Origin: Onchocerca volvulus
Lineage: Eukaryota; Nematoda; Chromadorea; Rhabditida; Onchocercidae
DNA: 64,000 bases
Assembly (NCBI GenBank): GCA_000499405.2
Contig: HG738140.1
Span: 13,491,460 to 13,555,459 of the forward strand
Reading direction: 5' to 3'
The position numbers and the translations under genes are program-made. The notes under the pieces were generated by a model that worked only from the letters and a program-made list of their open reading frames with translations, made no database searches and had not been told where the DNA came from. This document shows, piece by piece, positions 24,169-36,941 of the stretch (position 1 is its first letter; each line of letters starts with the position of its first letter).

Positions 24169-25762
24169 TCCGAATCGAATGTTTTAAATAATAAAGTCGA
24201 TTTCGATAAGATAATTGAGTGATATCGGTAAAAGCACATTAATAAGAAGGTTGCATGGAATTGAAATTTGAAACTTATCATTATATTTTTTGTATTAATT
24301 TTATATTCATTTTCATTTTCACATTCATTATTCATTTCTTATAATCATATTCATTATAATTTATATTCATTATATTTCCGAAATGGAGTAGATAGTTGAC
24401 AAAGTTGCAAATTGGCTGTATCAGAACATAAGATTTTATTGATTCAGTAATTATATCATCTAACAATTACTTTTTTCGCATTTGGCAGTATTATATAATT
24501 ATAATGTAATTTCAGTAGTGTTATTATTTTAAGAAATCATCGCTTTTCATTTTTTTTTTTCTTTTTCATCGGTCATGTGTCGTAAAAGATGAGCATCATC
24601 GGTGATCTAAGTATGATCCATCAAATTTTTGATTCAGTAATATCAGACTGATTTGATATTGATTAACATCAATCAGTCAAACAGGCGGAAAGATTCAGTA
24701 TTTCAACAAATGATCACAATTTCAACGATAATTCAAAGTCAAGAATTTCGTTCTAATTTCATTCAATTTACTATGATTTATATTATATTTTGCCAAAATT
24801 TTCGGAGTAATTTCATCAATCTAAGCTATTTCAATAAAATTAACAATAATAAAAGTTTTTTCTCTTTTCTTTTTCGTTTCATTAAATTCCATTCTCGAGA
24901 TAAACTAACTCATTGTTCATCTTTTTAGCGAATATTCCTCACATTTTGAAAGCAAATATGCTAATATAATATAAACAAAAACCAAAAATATATGACCTTA
25001 AATATATTTATGCTTATGAAAAGTAAGAAGCATCAAATCTAGATGCTATCAAAATTTCATTCATAAAATGAAGACAAGTCTTAAATATTGATTTGTAGCA
25101 TACTAAAATTGTACAAATTTTGTTAATCAAATTTTTTTACTGAAAAAATTTCTCGTTTCTTTTTTTTTCTTTGTTGGATATTCATCTTGCATGACGTGTT
25201 TTTAAAATAATAAATAAAAAACAAAAACAGAGCGTAGTCTGAAAGAGATTTTTTTTCTTTTTTTAAGTTTTGAAATGTATGTATCATCGTTGTAATCGAA
25301 GAAAATCATTAAAATGAGATTTTTAGAAATGATTATAATAATAGTTATTGTAATATAATGTAGAATATATTCATCATACATTATGTGATATAATCAATAT
25401 CATTTTATCATCATGACATGCTATAATAATTATGGCAATAGCGCCTAATCATCGTAATATAATGTAACATAATCATTATAGCGTTACATAAAATTTAATG
25501 ATTATAACAAGATTATGTTATAGCATTCTTAAACTCATTATTCACTTGTTGCAGTTATAAATTAGTAGTAATAAAGGCAAATTCCGACCTTATTATTGCA
25601 AAAAAGTTAAGATTTATTTATATGATTGATTTCAATAAACAAAATTAAAGGATGTGTTGAAATTTAAGATGATAATTCGCGAGTAAAATTCAGTTTTATT
25701 CTTCCTCTTTTCAGTAAGTTCGTTTATTTATCTTCCTTGTACTACTAATACCTTCTTGTCAT
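24169..25762. other. Outer right-arm DNA, no gene seen
   Basis: Mirror of 3-1596. The 91-codon frame at 24653-24928 is AT-driven and unconvincing. 25320-25530 is rich in short TAATGATTATG-type palindromes. Confidence 0.5.
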
Positions 25763-27340
25763 CTATAACTTTGAAAGTTTTTGAAATATTTTTTTTGATT
25801 GGATTCAATACTTTTAAGCTTATTATTGTCTTTTCTAGGCTGGATATTAACAAAGCCTAACATAACGGATATAATTTATGTGCTGTTTGACAATAATATT
25901 ATAAACATTAAGCTGCATGCTGGGCAGATCCTGTTAAGTTAAGCCCTAAAAATCTATAAGTTATGGCGAAAAATTAAGAAGAAAAAGAAGGCGAAAAAGT
26001 TACAAGTAAAAGAGGAAGAAATCATTTCAATTGGCATCTAATATTAATCATTTTGAAGAATCAATAAAATGATCGTTATAAGCAGTTATGCTGAAATCGC
26101 GAGGAATACCTGAGAATAAGTGATTTCTTGTTTTTTAAGTGTATCTCATCTTGGTTGTGTGGAGAACAAAGATTACAAAGCTACAACATAGAATAAAGGT
26201 TGCAAAGCGATTTGAAGGCATTTTACTGTTGCTCAAATTCTATCAGAATTCTCCCTCTATGAATAAGAAGAGAGTCCTGAGCACAGGATCACCATTTGAA
26301 AGGAATGCTACCGTAAGGTCGGATATGTTGTCTTTATCTTCTTTTGAATGACATCGTCACCAGAATTGTTTTGTTAATTTGATTGGTATTGTAATTGTCA
26401 TGTTCGTTATCATGTTATCAAATTTATTATAAAGATTTAATTATCCAAATTCGAGATACCGCAATGTTTCGGATAACAATACGAAAGAAACAAGAACTCT
26501 CAATCATTGTCACGGTTAAAGAAGATCGGCAAAAGTTACATCAAAAATTCGAATCCTTTATTTGTCAATAATAATTTCGCTAAAATGTTTTGACATATGC
26601 CGGGATAATGGACGAACCACTATATTCTTCATCGGGACATGTCGTGAAAAGTGACGGAATAAATTCAACAACTCGTCTCTTCACACAAATTGCAATCATC
26701 AATGCTTCCTTGATCGATACGGTTGATGATCGGTGACTGAACAGGAGAAGTTTTCGTTCTATTTGACTCTAAAATTAGACAATTTCTCGAGCAGAGGCCA
26801 TAAAATACTATAACATTCTCTCGCTTATCATATACTTTAATCATTGACAGTACAACATTACAACTCTTGGTTTCTCATTTTTTGTTAGCTCGAATTATTT
26901 TTTGAATTGCGAATTTAAATCACTTTATTTCTTCTTAACAGTTTGGAAAATGAAAATTCAATTTTTTTCTACCAATTCTTTTGATGTAGCTGATAGAAAA
27001 TACTAAATTGTTGTTATGCAAGTTTACAAGAATAAGATTTTGCAAATCCTTAAGGAATTATTTAATAGTCCTAATATTTGCATTAAATACAGAGCAAGAA
27101 TTGATAATTGCAATAATATTCAGGAAATAGAATTAATCCATTAATCACAACTTCTTTGATTATTTATTTATTTGATCCAAATTTAATTCTATATTGACTG
27201 CTTACTTAATTTAAGTGATGCTGAATTTTTTCATTATTCTATTTTTTATTTTATTTTTTGGTAATTTATTAGCATGTTTATCAGTTTTGATATAAAATAA
27301 TTATTCATGTTACAATTATCAATTCCTAAATTTCAAGTGC
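25763..27340 (+). other. Flank of the palindrome with coding-like remnants
   Basis: Three plus-strand stretches look coding. After TTTTCTAG at 25839, a frame reads WILTKPNITDIIYVLFDNN to a stop. At 26139-26351 a frame ends KKRVLSTGSPFERNATVRSD... and stops, like a C-terminal tail. At about 26391-26742 one frame reads FRITIRKKQELSIIVTVKED..., then stop codons, then DEPLYSSSGHVVKSDGINST.... None matches a family I know, and none forms a continuous model. They could be exons or relics of a broken gene. Confidence 0.3.
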
Positions 27341-28489
27341 TCAGTTAATGATTAATGGTTCGAAATTTGAATTTATTAGTAAAAACATACTTGTTTGAAT
27401 ATTCATCGAACGTTTCTTGCGCAGTCGTTTGTATGCTTCGATATAGCGTACGCAAAGTAAAGTTGAACGAACTGTATCAAATATAAACAGTAATAATAGA
27501 AACAGAAAAATTATTAGTAGCAATACAAGTTCAGTAAGATTCGGTCCAATCTAAAAATTTGCGAATAATATCAATAAGTAGATTTGGAAGTGTTTAAATT
27601 GTAAATTTGAAAGATATGAACAGTTTAAATTAAAATTTATTCTTCAATTTGGATTTTTTTTTTTTTAATGGAATATTTGTTAAAATTTAACAAAAAAATT
27701 ATGTCCAGTTTAAATTTATTAGTATTATAATCTTTACATCATTTTTAGTTAAATTTTGATCTTCCAAACTTTCCGAATTTACATCATTGTTACCGCCTGC
27801 TGATCGAACTATAATAGAACCACTAGTTATATGTGCAACTAAGGCAAGTACTACTCGAGTTACCACTGTTGGGTACATAAATCTTCTCTGAAATTCGATT
27901 TAATTGATATAATTATATGATAAAAATTATGAATATATCGATAAATTTCAACAAATTATTGAATAAATTGATAAGAAAATAAAAAATTAACAAACTATTG
28001 CTACAAGCAAATTACTGTGTGTTAAAAAAGGAAATTGATAAATTGGCAAACTAACAAAAAAAAAAAATGGATGAGCAAATAACCTTATATTTGTAAACAC
28101 CAAAGAACAAACATGCGGATGAAATACAATATGTAATGAAAACCGGAATCAGTATCATCACAAACCACGGAATACTATCATACTAAAAAATTGAAAATTT
28201 CAATTTTGTTTCATTTTAATTCCAAATTTTTTGTCAAATTTCATACACTGATACTATTTCAACACTATTTTTCTGATGATTAGCTAATTTTTTATTTTAA
28301 GAAAAATCAAAGATCATTATTAATATTGTGAAAAGCAACCTTTTTAGGATCTGCTGTGGCAACATAAATAATAATACACAATGATATAAGCAGTGACAAG
28401 ACTATTTCTGATCCGGCCAATATCATTAAGCCAGTTCGTACATGACAGCAACAGAAATTCCACTTCGGATGATCTGGATCAAAATTCAT
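27341..28489 (-). CDS. LAPTM4-like four-pass membrane protein
   Basis: Exons 28340-28489, 28084-28182, 27738-27887 and 27341-27550 join in phase 0 to give 202 residues. Residues 11-20 read NFCCCHVRTG, the signature at the start of the first membrane segment of LAPTM4 proteins, which reside in lysosomes and late endosomes. Further hydrophobic segments lie in exons 2, 3 and 4; the last (LLLIIFLFLLLLFIF) is followed by CVRYIEAYKRLRKKR, like the LAPTM tail. NLT sites could be glycosylated. A strong GTATGT donor at 27385-27390 suggests the real mRNA may splice on to an unseen last exon instead of reading to the stop at 27341. It is paralogous to the two palindrome copies. Confidence 0.7.
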
Positions 28490-30010
28490 TTTATCTGAAC
28501 ATTACAAAATGATTATGTTATTACATTGATTGTATTACTGAAAAATAACGATGATTTGAAAAATGAAATTTTCTAACATTTTGTACTTAACACTTAAAAA
28601 CATCTTTTAAAATTTCGAATTCATTAAAATTTCTTCAGATCCTTAAAATAAAGGCTTTAGATCAAAATTATTCAGACCAGAATAATTAGATCTAGGTTTT
28701 AAAGAAATAAAACAAAAATTTCTTTATAACAATTCAATTTTAAGTCTTAATTTTTTAAAATCGCGTTTGCTTCTCAATTTTAAGATTAAGATTATAGTTG
28801 CTAATGCTTGTAAAGTTGATGATATTTTGATTCACATACAGATTACTTCCAATTATCATTTAATTATTTCTTTTTTTAGTATCCAGTTAGTTAATTCATT
28901 AATTGTTTTGTAAATCTATGTCATTATAGAAAGTATGATTGAAAATTTCGATAGAGAATGTACAAATTAGAGGCTTACATTAATATATTCATTATACCTC
29001 ATGAAAGCAAGAGAATATTTTCTAGCGATCAATAATTTCAAATTATTTCTTAAATTTCTTCAAACTGCTTATTTACGATTTTAAAGACGACACAAATAGG
29101 TACATATTAAGTCAAAATAGGAAATATTTATGGAGCTGTGATTAGCAATCTTATCTCCACAAATTATAATGTTATCATCCATTTTGATGAGAAAATTCCA
29201 GATAAGAAATTGATAATGAATGATATGAAAATCCACTAATCAATTGTCAGATTTATTTTTGGCTCACTTTGAATTCAATTCATAAGTGAAAGAAAATTAC
29301 TAGAAATTTCCAAAAACATGTGAATTTCTTTTCTCAAATAAATTTATTCATAATTTCATTGATTTTACTTTAAAAATTGATATTAATAACTGGAAAAATT
29401 TTAGTAATATTAAAACTAATATAAGGACTTAATTAAAAGCATTGTGCAAATAAAACAGATTGATGAGTTTTAAAATGAATGAAGAGATACTGAATTTTAA
29501 ATCTTAAGGATTAAATAAGAATTAGACTTTAATGTTTATGGCAAAGATTAAACGAAACTAATTGAAAAACAAACAAAAAATGACAGTAAATTTAAATGAT
29601 TAATGGAGCTGCTTTGAAAAAACTTTTGTAAAAACATCCTCAGCTGCTTTCCTGAATTTTCATTAATTTTTTGAAAATGTAATGCAAGCAAATTTAAAAA
29701 CATTAGGAGATCAGAGATTGTTGGAAATAATGAGGAAGAGATAAAACGAGAATAATAACTTCGGGAGTTAGAAGAAATGACAAACATCGAAGATTTAAAA
29801 TTTTTAACTCCTCCATTATAATTATTATTTATTCGATGTTAGGTTCTCTAACAAGATTTCGATATGACAATGAATATCAATGATTGATGAAGCTGCTTTG
29901 AAAAATATTTCTGCAAACATCGCTAGTTTTCTTTCTGAATTTTCATTAAATTTTGCAAAATATAATGATGGATTTGGTATGAGATGTGCCATTTTAAATT
30001 GCGACATTTC
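28490..30010. repeat. Older duplicate of 6041-7830
   Basis: Same order and orientation of landmarks as upstream of the left-arm gene, at clearly lower identity than the palindrome arms. It includes two tandem-like units beginning near 29581 and 29860 that match those near 7376 and 7635. The small minus-strand ORFs at 29548 and 29825 lie inside these units and are not convincing genes. Confidence 0.75.
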
Positions 30011-30769
30011 ATCTTTAACAACTGTGTCGTAATTCCCTTTTTTCCGCAGAGATATTCAAATTTTATCAATTTGAAATAATTTTTTCAAACAATTTCATAG
30101 GAATTTTCAAAACTCAATTTTTGATTTCTGATTCGAATATAATTAGCAAATTGGAACACAATATTTTCAACTATGCCAGCGATAAAAGCAAAAAGAAAGC
30201 GGACGATGTACAAAATAAAACCTAACGAATTTTAACTTATTTTAAACAAAGAACAATGAATATTTCAAGGTGTATGAAAAAAAATTTCGCACCGATTTTT
30301 CTTTTCTTTTTTGGTTCATCACAAGATTTCATCGATTTATTCAAACAAAAGTATTACTTTTACTTCTTTTTTTATGGTTTTCCTTCTCATGTATTTGCTG
30401 TTAATAAATCGCTTTTTTTATTTTTAATTGATATTTATTGCAATAATTATTTGTATAATACGCAAAATAAACTGATGAACATGAACAAGGCAAAATAATT
30501 TAGAAAATATAGCATGGTAAGCCAAAAAAAAAAAGGCTTCAATAAAAAAAGTTTTTAATCGACAACATCCATTATAAATCATGCAACCAATCTTTTGGAA
30601 TGTTTCATTCAGTGTAAAATTTGTCAAAATAGTGTGTGAACAATTTGAAAGATTATAGTAAAATAGTGAAGTAATATGAAATTCAGAATTAATTACATTC
30701 TTTAGTTAATTTGTCCAATTATTTGTTTTTTTTTTTCTAATTTGCAATATTTTGAAATATTTCATCCTT
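30011..30769. other. Intergenic
   Basis: ORFs at 30256-30498 (+) and 30424-30627 (-) overlap and are hydrophobic/AT-driven. No gene supported. Confidence 0.5.
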
Positions 30770-31790
30770 AGGAAATGTCATTCAAATAAGACAATCATCC
30801 ATCAATTTTTTTCCTCAAAATAACAAAATATTTTCATTTAATTTCGAAATGTCTGGGAAAGAAAAATAACCGTCATCTGTTCTATTAGAAATTAGAAATT
30901 ATTACTATTATAACTCAATCAGATTTAGACATTCATCTGCAACGAAGAAAAAAAAAGTGGAAAAAATAAAATAAAATTTCGTCTAATTTCAAGGCATAGA
31001 ATGAATAATTAGTTAAAAAATATAACACATTTATTCAAAAAGAAAAAGTTCTCGCAATTATCAAGCAAATGCATATATTTGACGTAAAATTTTCCAAAAC
31101 AAGCAGTTAATTAAGATTTTTGAAGAATGATATAAATTTATGCAAATGTGAACAACTTGGGAAAAGAGAAAGGAAATAAACAAAACAAATATGAAGCGAT
31201 AAATGCGATAAATTGGTCTTAAATCATCGGTACCAATTATCGGATCAGATAAAATCATTTGATTATTGATAAGACGAATTTCATTCCAGGAAGCTTTTAT
31301 GTTGCATTATTAAACGACTGATTGAAGTGTTAATCTTTCAGGACAACTGCAAGAAGGATCAGATTCCCCTAAAGAAAAGATAATACCTACAAACTGAATA
31401 GATAGCAGCAACATAAAGTCAAACTTATGATGAATCAATTAGTTGAGAGTATTATGCATCCATCATTTGTTTATCATAGCTATCATTATTTCAACGTCAT
31501 TATATTTTGATGATTTACGAATATTCGTTCCCAAGCTTGCTGATGAGTTTAAACTATTCTCAGAATTCAAATATCGCTTATCGAAGCCTCTGAGAATGAA
31601 AATTGCTTTGATAATTCATTCATCAAAATTATATATATTCACAACACTTTATGATTATCGCACTTACTATGAAATATCCCTTTTTCCGTTCAAAATGCAA
31701 CTAAATTTAACAATTCAGTTAAAAAAAAACTTGAAAGATATCCTGCCCAGTAATAGAACGTTTATTTCCTTTTATATTATACTTTGAATA
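30770..31790. repeat. Segmental duplicate, copy 1 (pairs with 38940-40020)
   Basis: Shared blocks in order include CTCAAAATAACA, AACAAGCAGTTAATTA, GATCAGATAAAATCATTTGATTATTGAT, TTCATTCCAGGAAGCTTTT and CATCATTTGTTTATC. Inside it, 31443-31787 encodes 114 residues with a hydrophobic start (MRVLCIHHLFIIAIIISTSL), possibly a small secreted protein. The ATG and frame are not kept in the other copy, so coding is doubtful. Confidence 0.65.
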
Positions 31791-32926
31791 AATCAAAAAA
31801 TTCACTAAACTTAATTTCAATTCCTAAATCATACATAATTAATTGTTTTTTCGCTGTATTTTTAACTTCTTGCTCAGAAATTTCATATAAAAGATAATTG
31901 ATTTTGACAATTTTTAAATAAATCTAAACTTAAGTTCAAAAATAAAAAAAAGTAAATCCTTCACCTTGATCATCGTCAGGAACTGTAATTGATGATTAGA
32001 GATGAAAACAAAATCTTCGACAAAATTAAAATTCAAGCGATTTTAAAATTGTAAATTTCTCAAAAATATTTTTTTTTCTTTCTTGAAGGTTTATTGATGA
32101 AATTTTGAAATTTCATTCATTCAATTAATTTTAATATTAATGGCTTATTATAAGCAAACGAACATACATTCTCATTTAATCAATAATTTTAATCAGTTAT
32201 TTTCTTTTTAATTTTTTAAATCAATTTAATCATTACATCTTTGGTTAATTATTTATTTTCAATTATTTTGAGATAAGCTTTGGAAAAAAAAGTTGAGAAC
32301 TTTCAAAATAATTTCATGGCATATGAGCTATTGGTGAAGAAATAAACTGATATTTTTATCGAGCCAATAGACGTTTTAATTCAAATTACAGCGCTTAACG
32401 CATAGAGTTTTGCAAAAATTAATAATTATTGAAAATATGTCAAAATATGCGACCGAAATCTTGACATTTAAAATTTCCATATCCTTTCCATTTCATGCCA
32501 ATAGCTTTTTATTTTTGTTTGAACATCAATGAAGATAGAAATTATAAATTTTGATTTTTTTCTCTTATAAACACATAAAATTCATATTAGTATGAATGGT
32601 ATCGATTTTTGATTTTGAAACATTTGGAATTCTTATATAATTGGCTTTCATTTGAAGTTTTATTACTACTTGAACTGATTGAACAAAAATTATTCATCTA
32701 TTTATCATTTATCATAAACTATAACTGTAATCTCATTGTCATTAAGACTGCAACATTCAAAGCTGCCAAGTTTATTTCTATGTAAATATCATATAAGTAA
32801 TTTAACAAGTAACATTTGTAATCGTTATTGTTTCTTAGTAAAGTTACGTTGAAATATCTGTTAAAATAAAAGCACACCATCGATATAAATTAGATTTCGC
32901 TATATATGCCAAAATAAAATTATCAA
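31791..32926. other. Intergenic
   Basis: AT-rich with no coherent frame or structure that I can support. Confidence 0.5.
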
Positions 32927-33659
32927 ATGATGTTGCTGAGAAGAAATTTCGTGATATCAACAATATCATTTGATAATATATCGGTTTTATACGGGCGTTT
33001 AGAGCTAGTTCGATACGTGGAAAAGGCAATTCGCAAAAAAAAGTTCGCAAAAAAAGTTGATCCTACTTTACGTGACAATAACAATGAATTTTTCTGTGGT
33101 CACTGTTCAACAATTTTGACCCGCAAATGTTTTTAGATTGTTATGAATCAAACGCTATCTACAATTAAATATTTCTGAAAAATTTGCAGTAAATGGAAGC
33201 AACATTATCGATTGGTTTTTTTTTCACTTTTCATTAAAAAAAATAAAAATTTTCCGAAATGAAGATAACTGCGAAATCATGAAGATACCATTGGGTAAAT
33301 TCAGATTTTTAAAAAATAGAAATCTTTAGTGAGGCATATGAAGTAAAAGATGCTGAACATCGCAGAAGTCCAGCATTCGGAATTCCAAGATAATTTATGT
33401 CCGGAATATGATTAATCGATTATTTTACCGTTAAATGTGGATGATTGGATGTTCTAATTTATTTTCTCTAGGTTTACTTTATATTCTTTTTCTATTTTCA
33501 CATCCAAATCACGAACGAAATTAAATGCAGCAAGCAAAAAATCGGCGCATGATTGGTGCACGAGAACGATTCATTGCTAAATTGCACGACAGGTGTCCTG
33601 CAAAATCACATTATCGGCCATGCAGTGTGTGCTGCGTGAACATTCTTTGCAATGACCTT
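32927..33659 (+). CDS. Isolated candidate exons, unknown gene(s)
   Basis: Three plus-strand pieces look coding. The frame at 32927-33136 contains GRLELVRYVEKAIRKKKFAK and CGHCSTILTRKC. After CTTTAG near 33323 a short frame reads EAYEVKDAEHRRSPAFGIPR and stops. At 33525-33659 a frame reads MQQAKNRRMIGARERFIAK, continues with a cysteine-rich stretch (PCSVCCVNILC) and ends at a GTAATT donor. The phases of the first two do not fit together, so they may belong to different or broken genes. No family recognised. Confidence 0.3.
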
Positions 33660-34563
33660 GTAATTTATTTTTTTCAAAATTATAAGTACTAAATTCAGTC
33701 CTTAATCCTTAATTGAAACAGAAATATTTCAAATTTGAGAAATTAATCTTATTAAAATAACTGAAAGAAGCAATATTTTTTTAACTGAAATAATTAATCT
33801 AAATACTGAAAATAATCTGAAATTTAAAACGTAATTCGAACAGATAAAAAATGCGAAACCGAAAAATGAGAAGCCAAGTATAATGCTCATGATAGTAAGA
33901 GAAAGTGAACAGAATATTAAGCTTATCTGCCAAATAAATCATAATTGTTTACGAGATATTTGTTCGATTTATGAAGTATAAATATTGAAGTTATCTTCGA
34001 ATTAATTAAATGCTATCAAGGATTTGGATAAATCTTGCAAAATACTACAAAGACCAATGGTCATGAAAGTGGACTGTGAATGTTTTGACAACCTAATCCT
34101 CCTGATTGCAGTGCATTAAACAGAATGTATGTGATTAAGAAAATATTGACAACAATTTTTTTTTTTTTTAATGCTAAAATTTCAAATTGCTCATCAAGTT
34201 TAATATGCAATCAATAAATCGTTAGCATTAAATTCAATAATTTTTAGTGAAGAAAATAAATGTGCCAAATCAGAAATGAATTAATAAAAATAGAACATAA
34301 TTACTGAAATTGTTCAATATTTTTTACATTGGATATATTTATATAATTACTTGAATATTTGCCAATTTTTATTCACTATGATTTCTACTTATAAACGTTA
34401 AATTCCAAATGTATTGATTACTCTTTTATTTGCAACAAAAAGAAGCAACGAATTTTGTTTGTTAGCTTTATTTGTGTTCACCTTCGTTTAACTTTTAAAA
34501 ATATTTCTCAATTAATTATTCTACAACCAGAATTCTTCACAATTTTATTTAAAGCCATAAATA
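33660..34563. other. Intergenic
   Basis: No supported gene. The frame at 34455-34646 on the plus strand is the shadow of the minus-strand relic that follows. Confidence 0.5.
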
Positions 34564-34803
34564 TCAGCATTTCGGAAAAGAAAGTAGCATTCTTCGACTT
34601 TTCATTTCACGAAAGAGAAAGTGCGCTTCAAGTGGATAAAAGCTAGATAGAAGAAGCTCAATATCATCCTTCTGATGACTCAAGTCGCAGATGATATCAT
34701 CGGCGAAATTTAGTCGCATAATCTTCACTACTTTGTTCCAGTCTGCTGTCATCCCTTTAATCAACAGGAAGGCATTGATTAGATGATATCTTATCGTCTC
34801 CTC
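34564..34803 (-). pseudogene. Possible reverse-transcriptase remnant
   Basis: A minus-strand frame reads ...WNKVVKIMRLNFADDIICDL, then SHQKDDIELLLSSF. The FADDI box with the following helix resembles the catalytic core of reverse transcriptases from non-LTR retrotransposons (L-FADDI-L, then -LL--L). Only this motif is visible: neither upstream RT blocks nor an endonuclease are nearby. Chance is a real alternative. Confidence 0.25.
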
Positions 34804-34834
34804 ACCATCTCATATGGCTTTAAGTTTAATTTTT

Positions 34835-34876
34835 AATAATAGGAAAATAATATGATAATATTATTTTCCTATTATT
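34835..34876. repeat. Perfect 19-bp inverted repeat
   Basis: AATAATAGGAAAATAATAT, a four-base loop (GATA), then its exact reverse complement, all A/T-rich apart from one GG/CC step. It may be a hairpin or a cruciform-prone site. No adjacent gene makes a terminator role likely. Confidence 0.6.
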
Positions 34877-36941
34877 TTAAAAACAAAAAAAAAAAAAAAA
34901 GAAAATTAGGTTGCTATACTTCTTGAGCGAATCCAAAAATTATATCAATAATTTATGGAAAAATATTGTTGAATACTGGCAATGCTACAGAAGTTTCCAA
35001 TCATTTCCAAAAATTACTACATTTTAAAAATTTTTCGGAAATTTTTCATTAAATTTTTTAAAATAATTGCCTAGAATAATTTCAAAACAAGCTAAGGACC
35101 GCTTATTTTTTTAGATAATCGAGAATCGTAATCATTGGAACAGCAATTATTAGTTTCATTCTCGAAATTTCTTCAATCACTTTGGTTTATCATTCATATT
35201 AGCGAGATGATAAATTCTCGGAGCAAATAATAAGGAACATTGCTGTTGAACCTGGAAAGATGTAAATTGTCAAGAAGAAGTCGAATGTAGCCAAGAAGTT
35301 ATGAAGACAATCTGACCTCACGCATGATCTTCCATGAAGCTTCAACATTAATCTATGAAACTTTAGCAGAAAATTTAAAAAAAAAAAAGTCCTCATACAT
35401 TTTTATTAACCTTGCACATGTATTTTACATTTTTAATGATAATTGAAAATTTTACTTCTGCTAAACATTATTGATGATTTTATGATATTATAAAATAAAA
35501 TATACAACAAGGCATATAATCAATTAAATGATTTCATATTACTAACTCATTCTCCTCTTTTTTTATCAGATTTTTATTAGACAATTTCTATTCTTAAATT
35601 AATTAAATTTGATGATCTTGATCAGATACTAATTATTTCTTTACTTTTGATAGGAATAGGGATACTATACATATTTATAATGTATGAATGCGTACTCTTA
35701 TTTCAAATAATTGGAAAAGACAAGCATGCTTTTTCCCTTGATAAAGGACAAAAAAAAAAAAAACTGATTTTGCCGGCTAATATCTAACGTAAAATTATAG
35801 ATTCGTCTGAAAACATGAATTAATTACAAGAGATGCACATCACATCACATTTAGAAGGAAAGATTAGTAAAAATAAATTGTCAAAAAAACAAAAAAAAAA
35901 AAAAAAAAAAAAAACGGAAAGAATTGCTGAATAGCGATTCAAACAACATTGCATTCAATTATTATTATTTGAAAAAATTAAAAAATTAATTACATCCAAA
36001 TATTACTATAAATATTGAAGATATCTTGCATATGATAAAAAGATGTAGAAAAAATTCCGAAAATGATTGTATTTATTCCACTCAATACATATATTGTAAA
36101 ATCACTTCTTTTTGTATTTGATCCAAATTTGAATTTAAAAATTTTTTTGCTTTAGTTTAAATTCAAAATAATCAAATATATCATTATGTAATCAGCCTTT
36201 GTTAATCATCTATATGTAGTATGCTGTTTTTGATTCCAAACTGGTATAACGAACAATATCTCCCTAGAGATCTGGAATTTTGAATTTTGATCATCATCAT
36301 TACTAAGATAATTTGAGCAGTTTATGTTGGGAATTTTCGGAAACTTCTTGGGGAATATGTTAGGGAATAACTTTTTTGTTGAAGTCAACTCGAGTAATCA
36401 ACCCAAGTATGCGGAAGAGTCGACAGTGAATACCTTTATTCGGTACTAAATACAGAATTAGACAGGAATCAGTTTATCGAGAATATGGCGCAACCAAGCA
36501 ATGAAAAATATTTTTCTTAGAGAAGCAGGAGCAGCAGAATACCGGGCTGGTTGGTTGTCCAGTCCAAAGGAGGAATAATGACCTTTGTTAATAAAGACCC
36601 CTCCTAAGCATAAGTAACAAAATCTTATCATGAAAGCTGATAAGCGTGGGAAGAAGGAGACAAAGGTGAGGGTTGGAAATGTACTTAGTGATATGGGATG
36701 GAAGATGAAATTTATAAGTGATGAACTGCGATTTATATAATATTATTGCATATATTTATATTATAATTTGCTTCGTTTTCCCGACAATTTATGCTGAAAT
36801 TTGAGAAATATAGACGAAAATTTTATTTCAGTGGAACTATTCACAATTGCATAATTTTTTAAAAAAAGAAATTTTTTTTTCAATTACAAATAATTTCATC
36901 AATTCTTGCTGTAATTGTCCATTTCGCTCTTTTGGTGGTTT
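34877..36941. other. Intergenic
   Basis: Contains long poly-A runs (34890, 35750, 35890). A block at about 35330-35440 resembles parts of 41955-42090 and 43450-43610. 36390-36690 is less AT-rich than its surroundings and carries AATAAAGACCCCTCC at about 36590, but no frame. Possibly an old mobile-element fragment. Confidence 0.4.

Larger units (their letters stand above)
19043..25762 (-). repeat. Right arm of the large inverted repeat
   Basis: Reverse complement of 3-6814, ending at CTTGTCAT. Beyond 25762 the sequence does not continue the match: base 2 of the window already disagrees, although only two bases are available for comparison. The inner edge near 19043 is gradual. The arm is about 90 bases shorter than the left arm, almost all from the missing block at about 21395. 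Confidence 0.95.
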
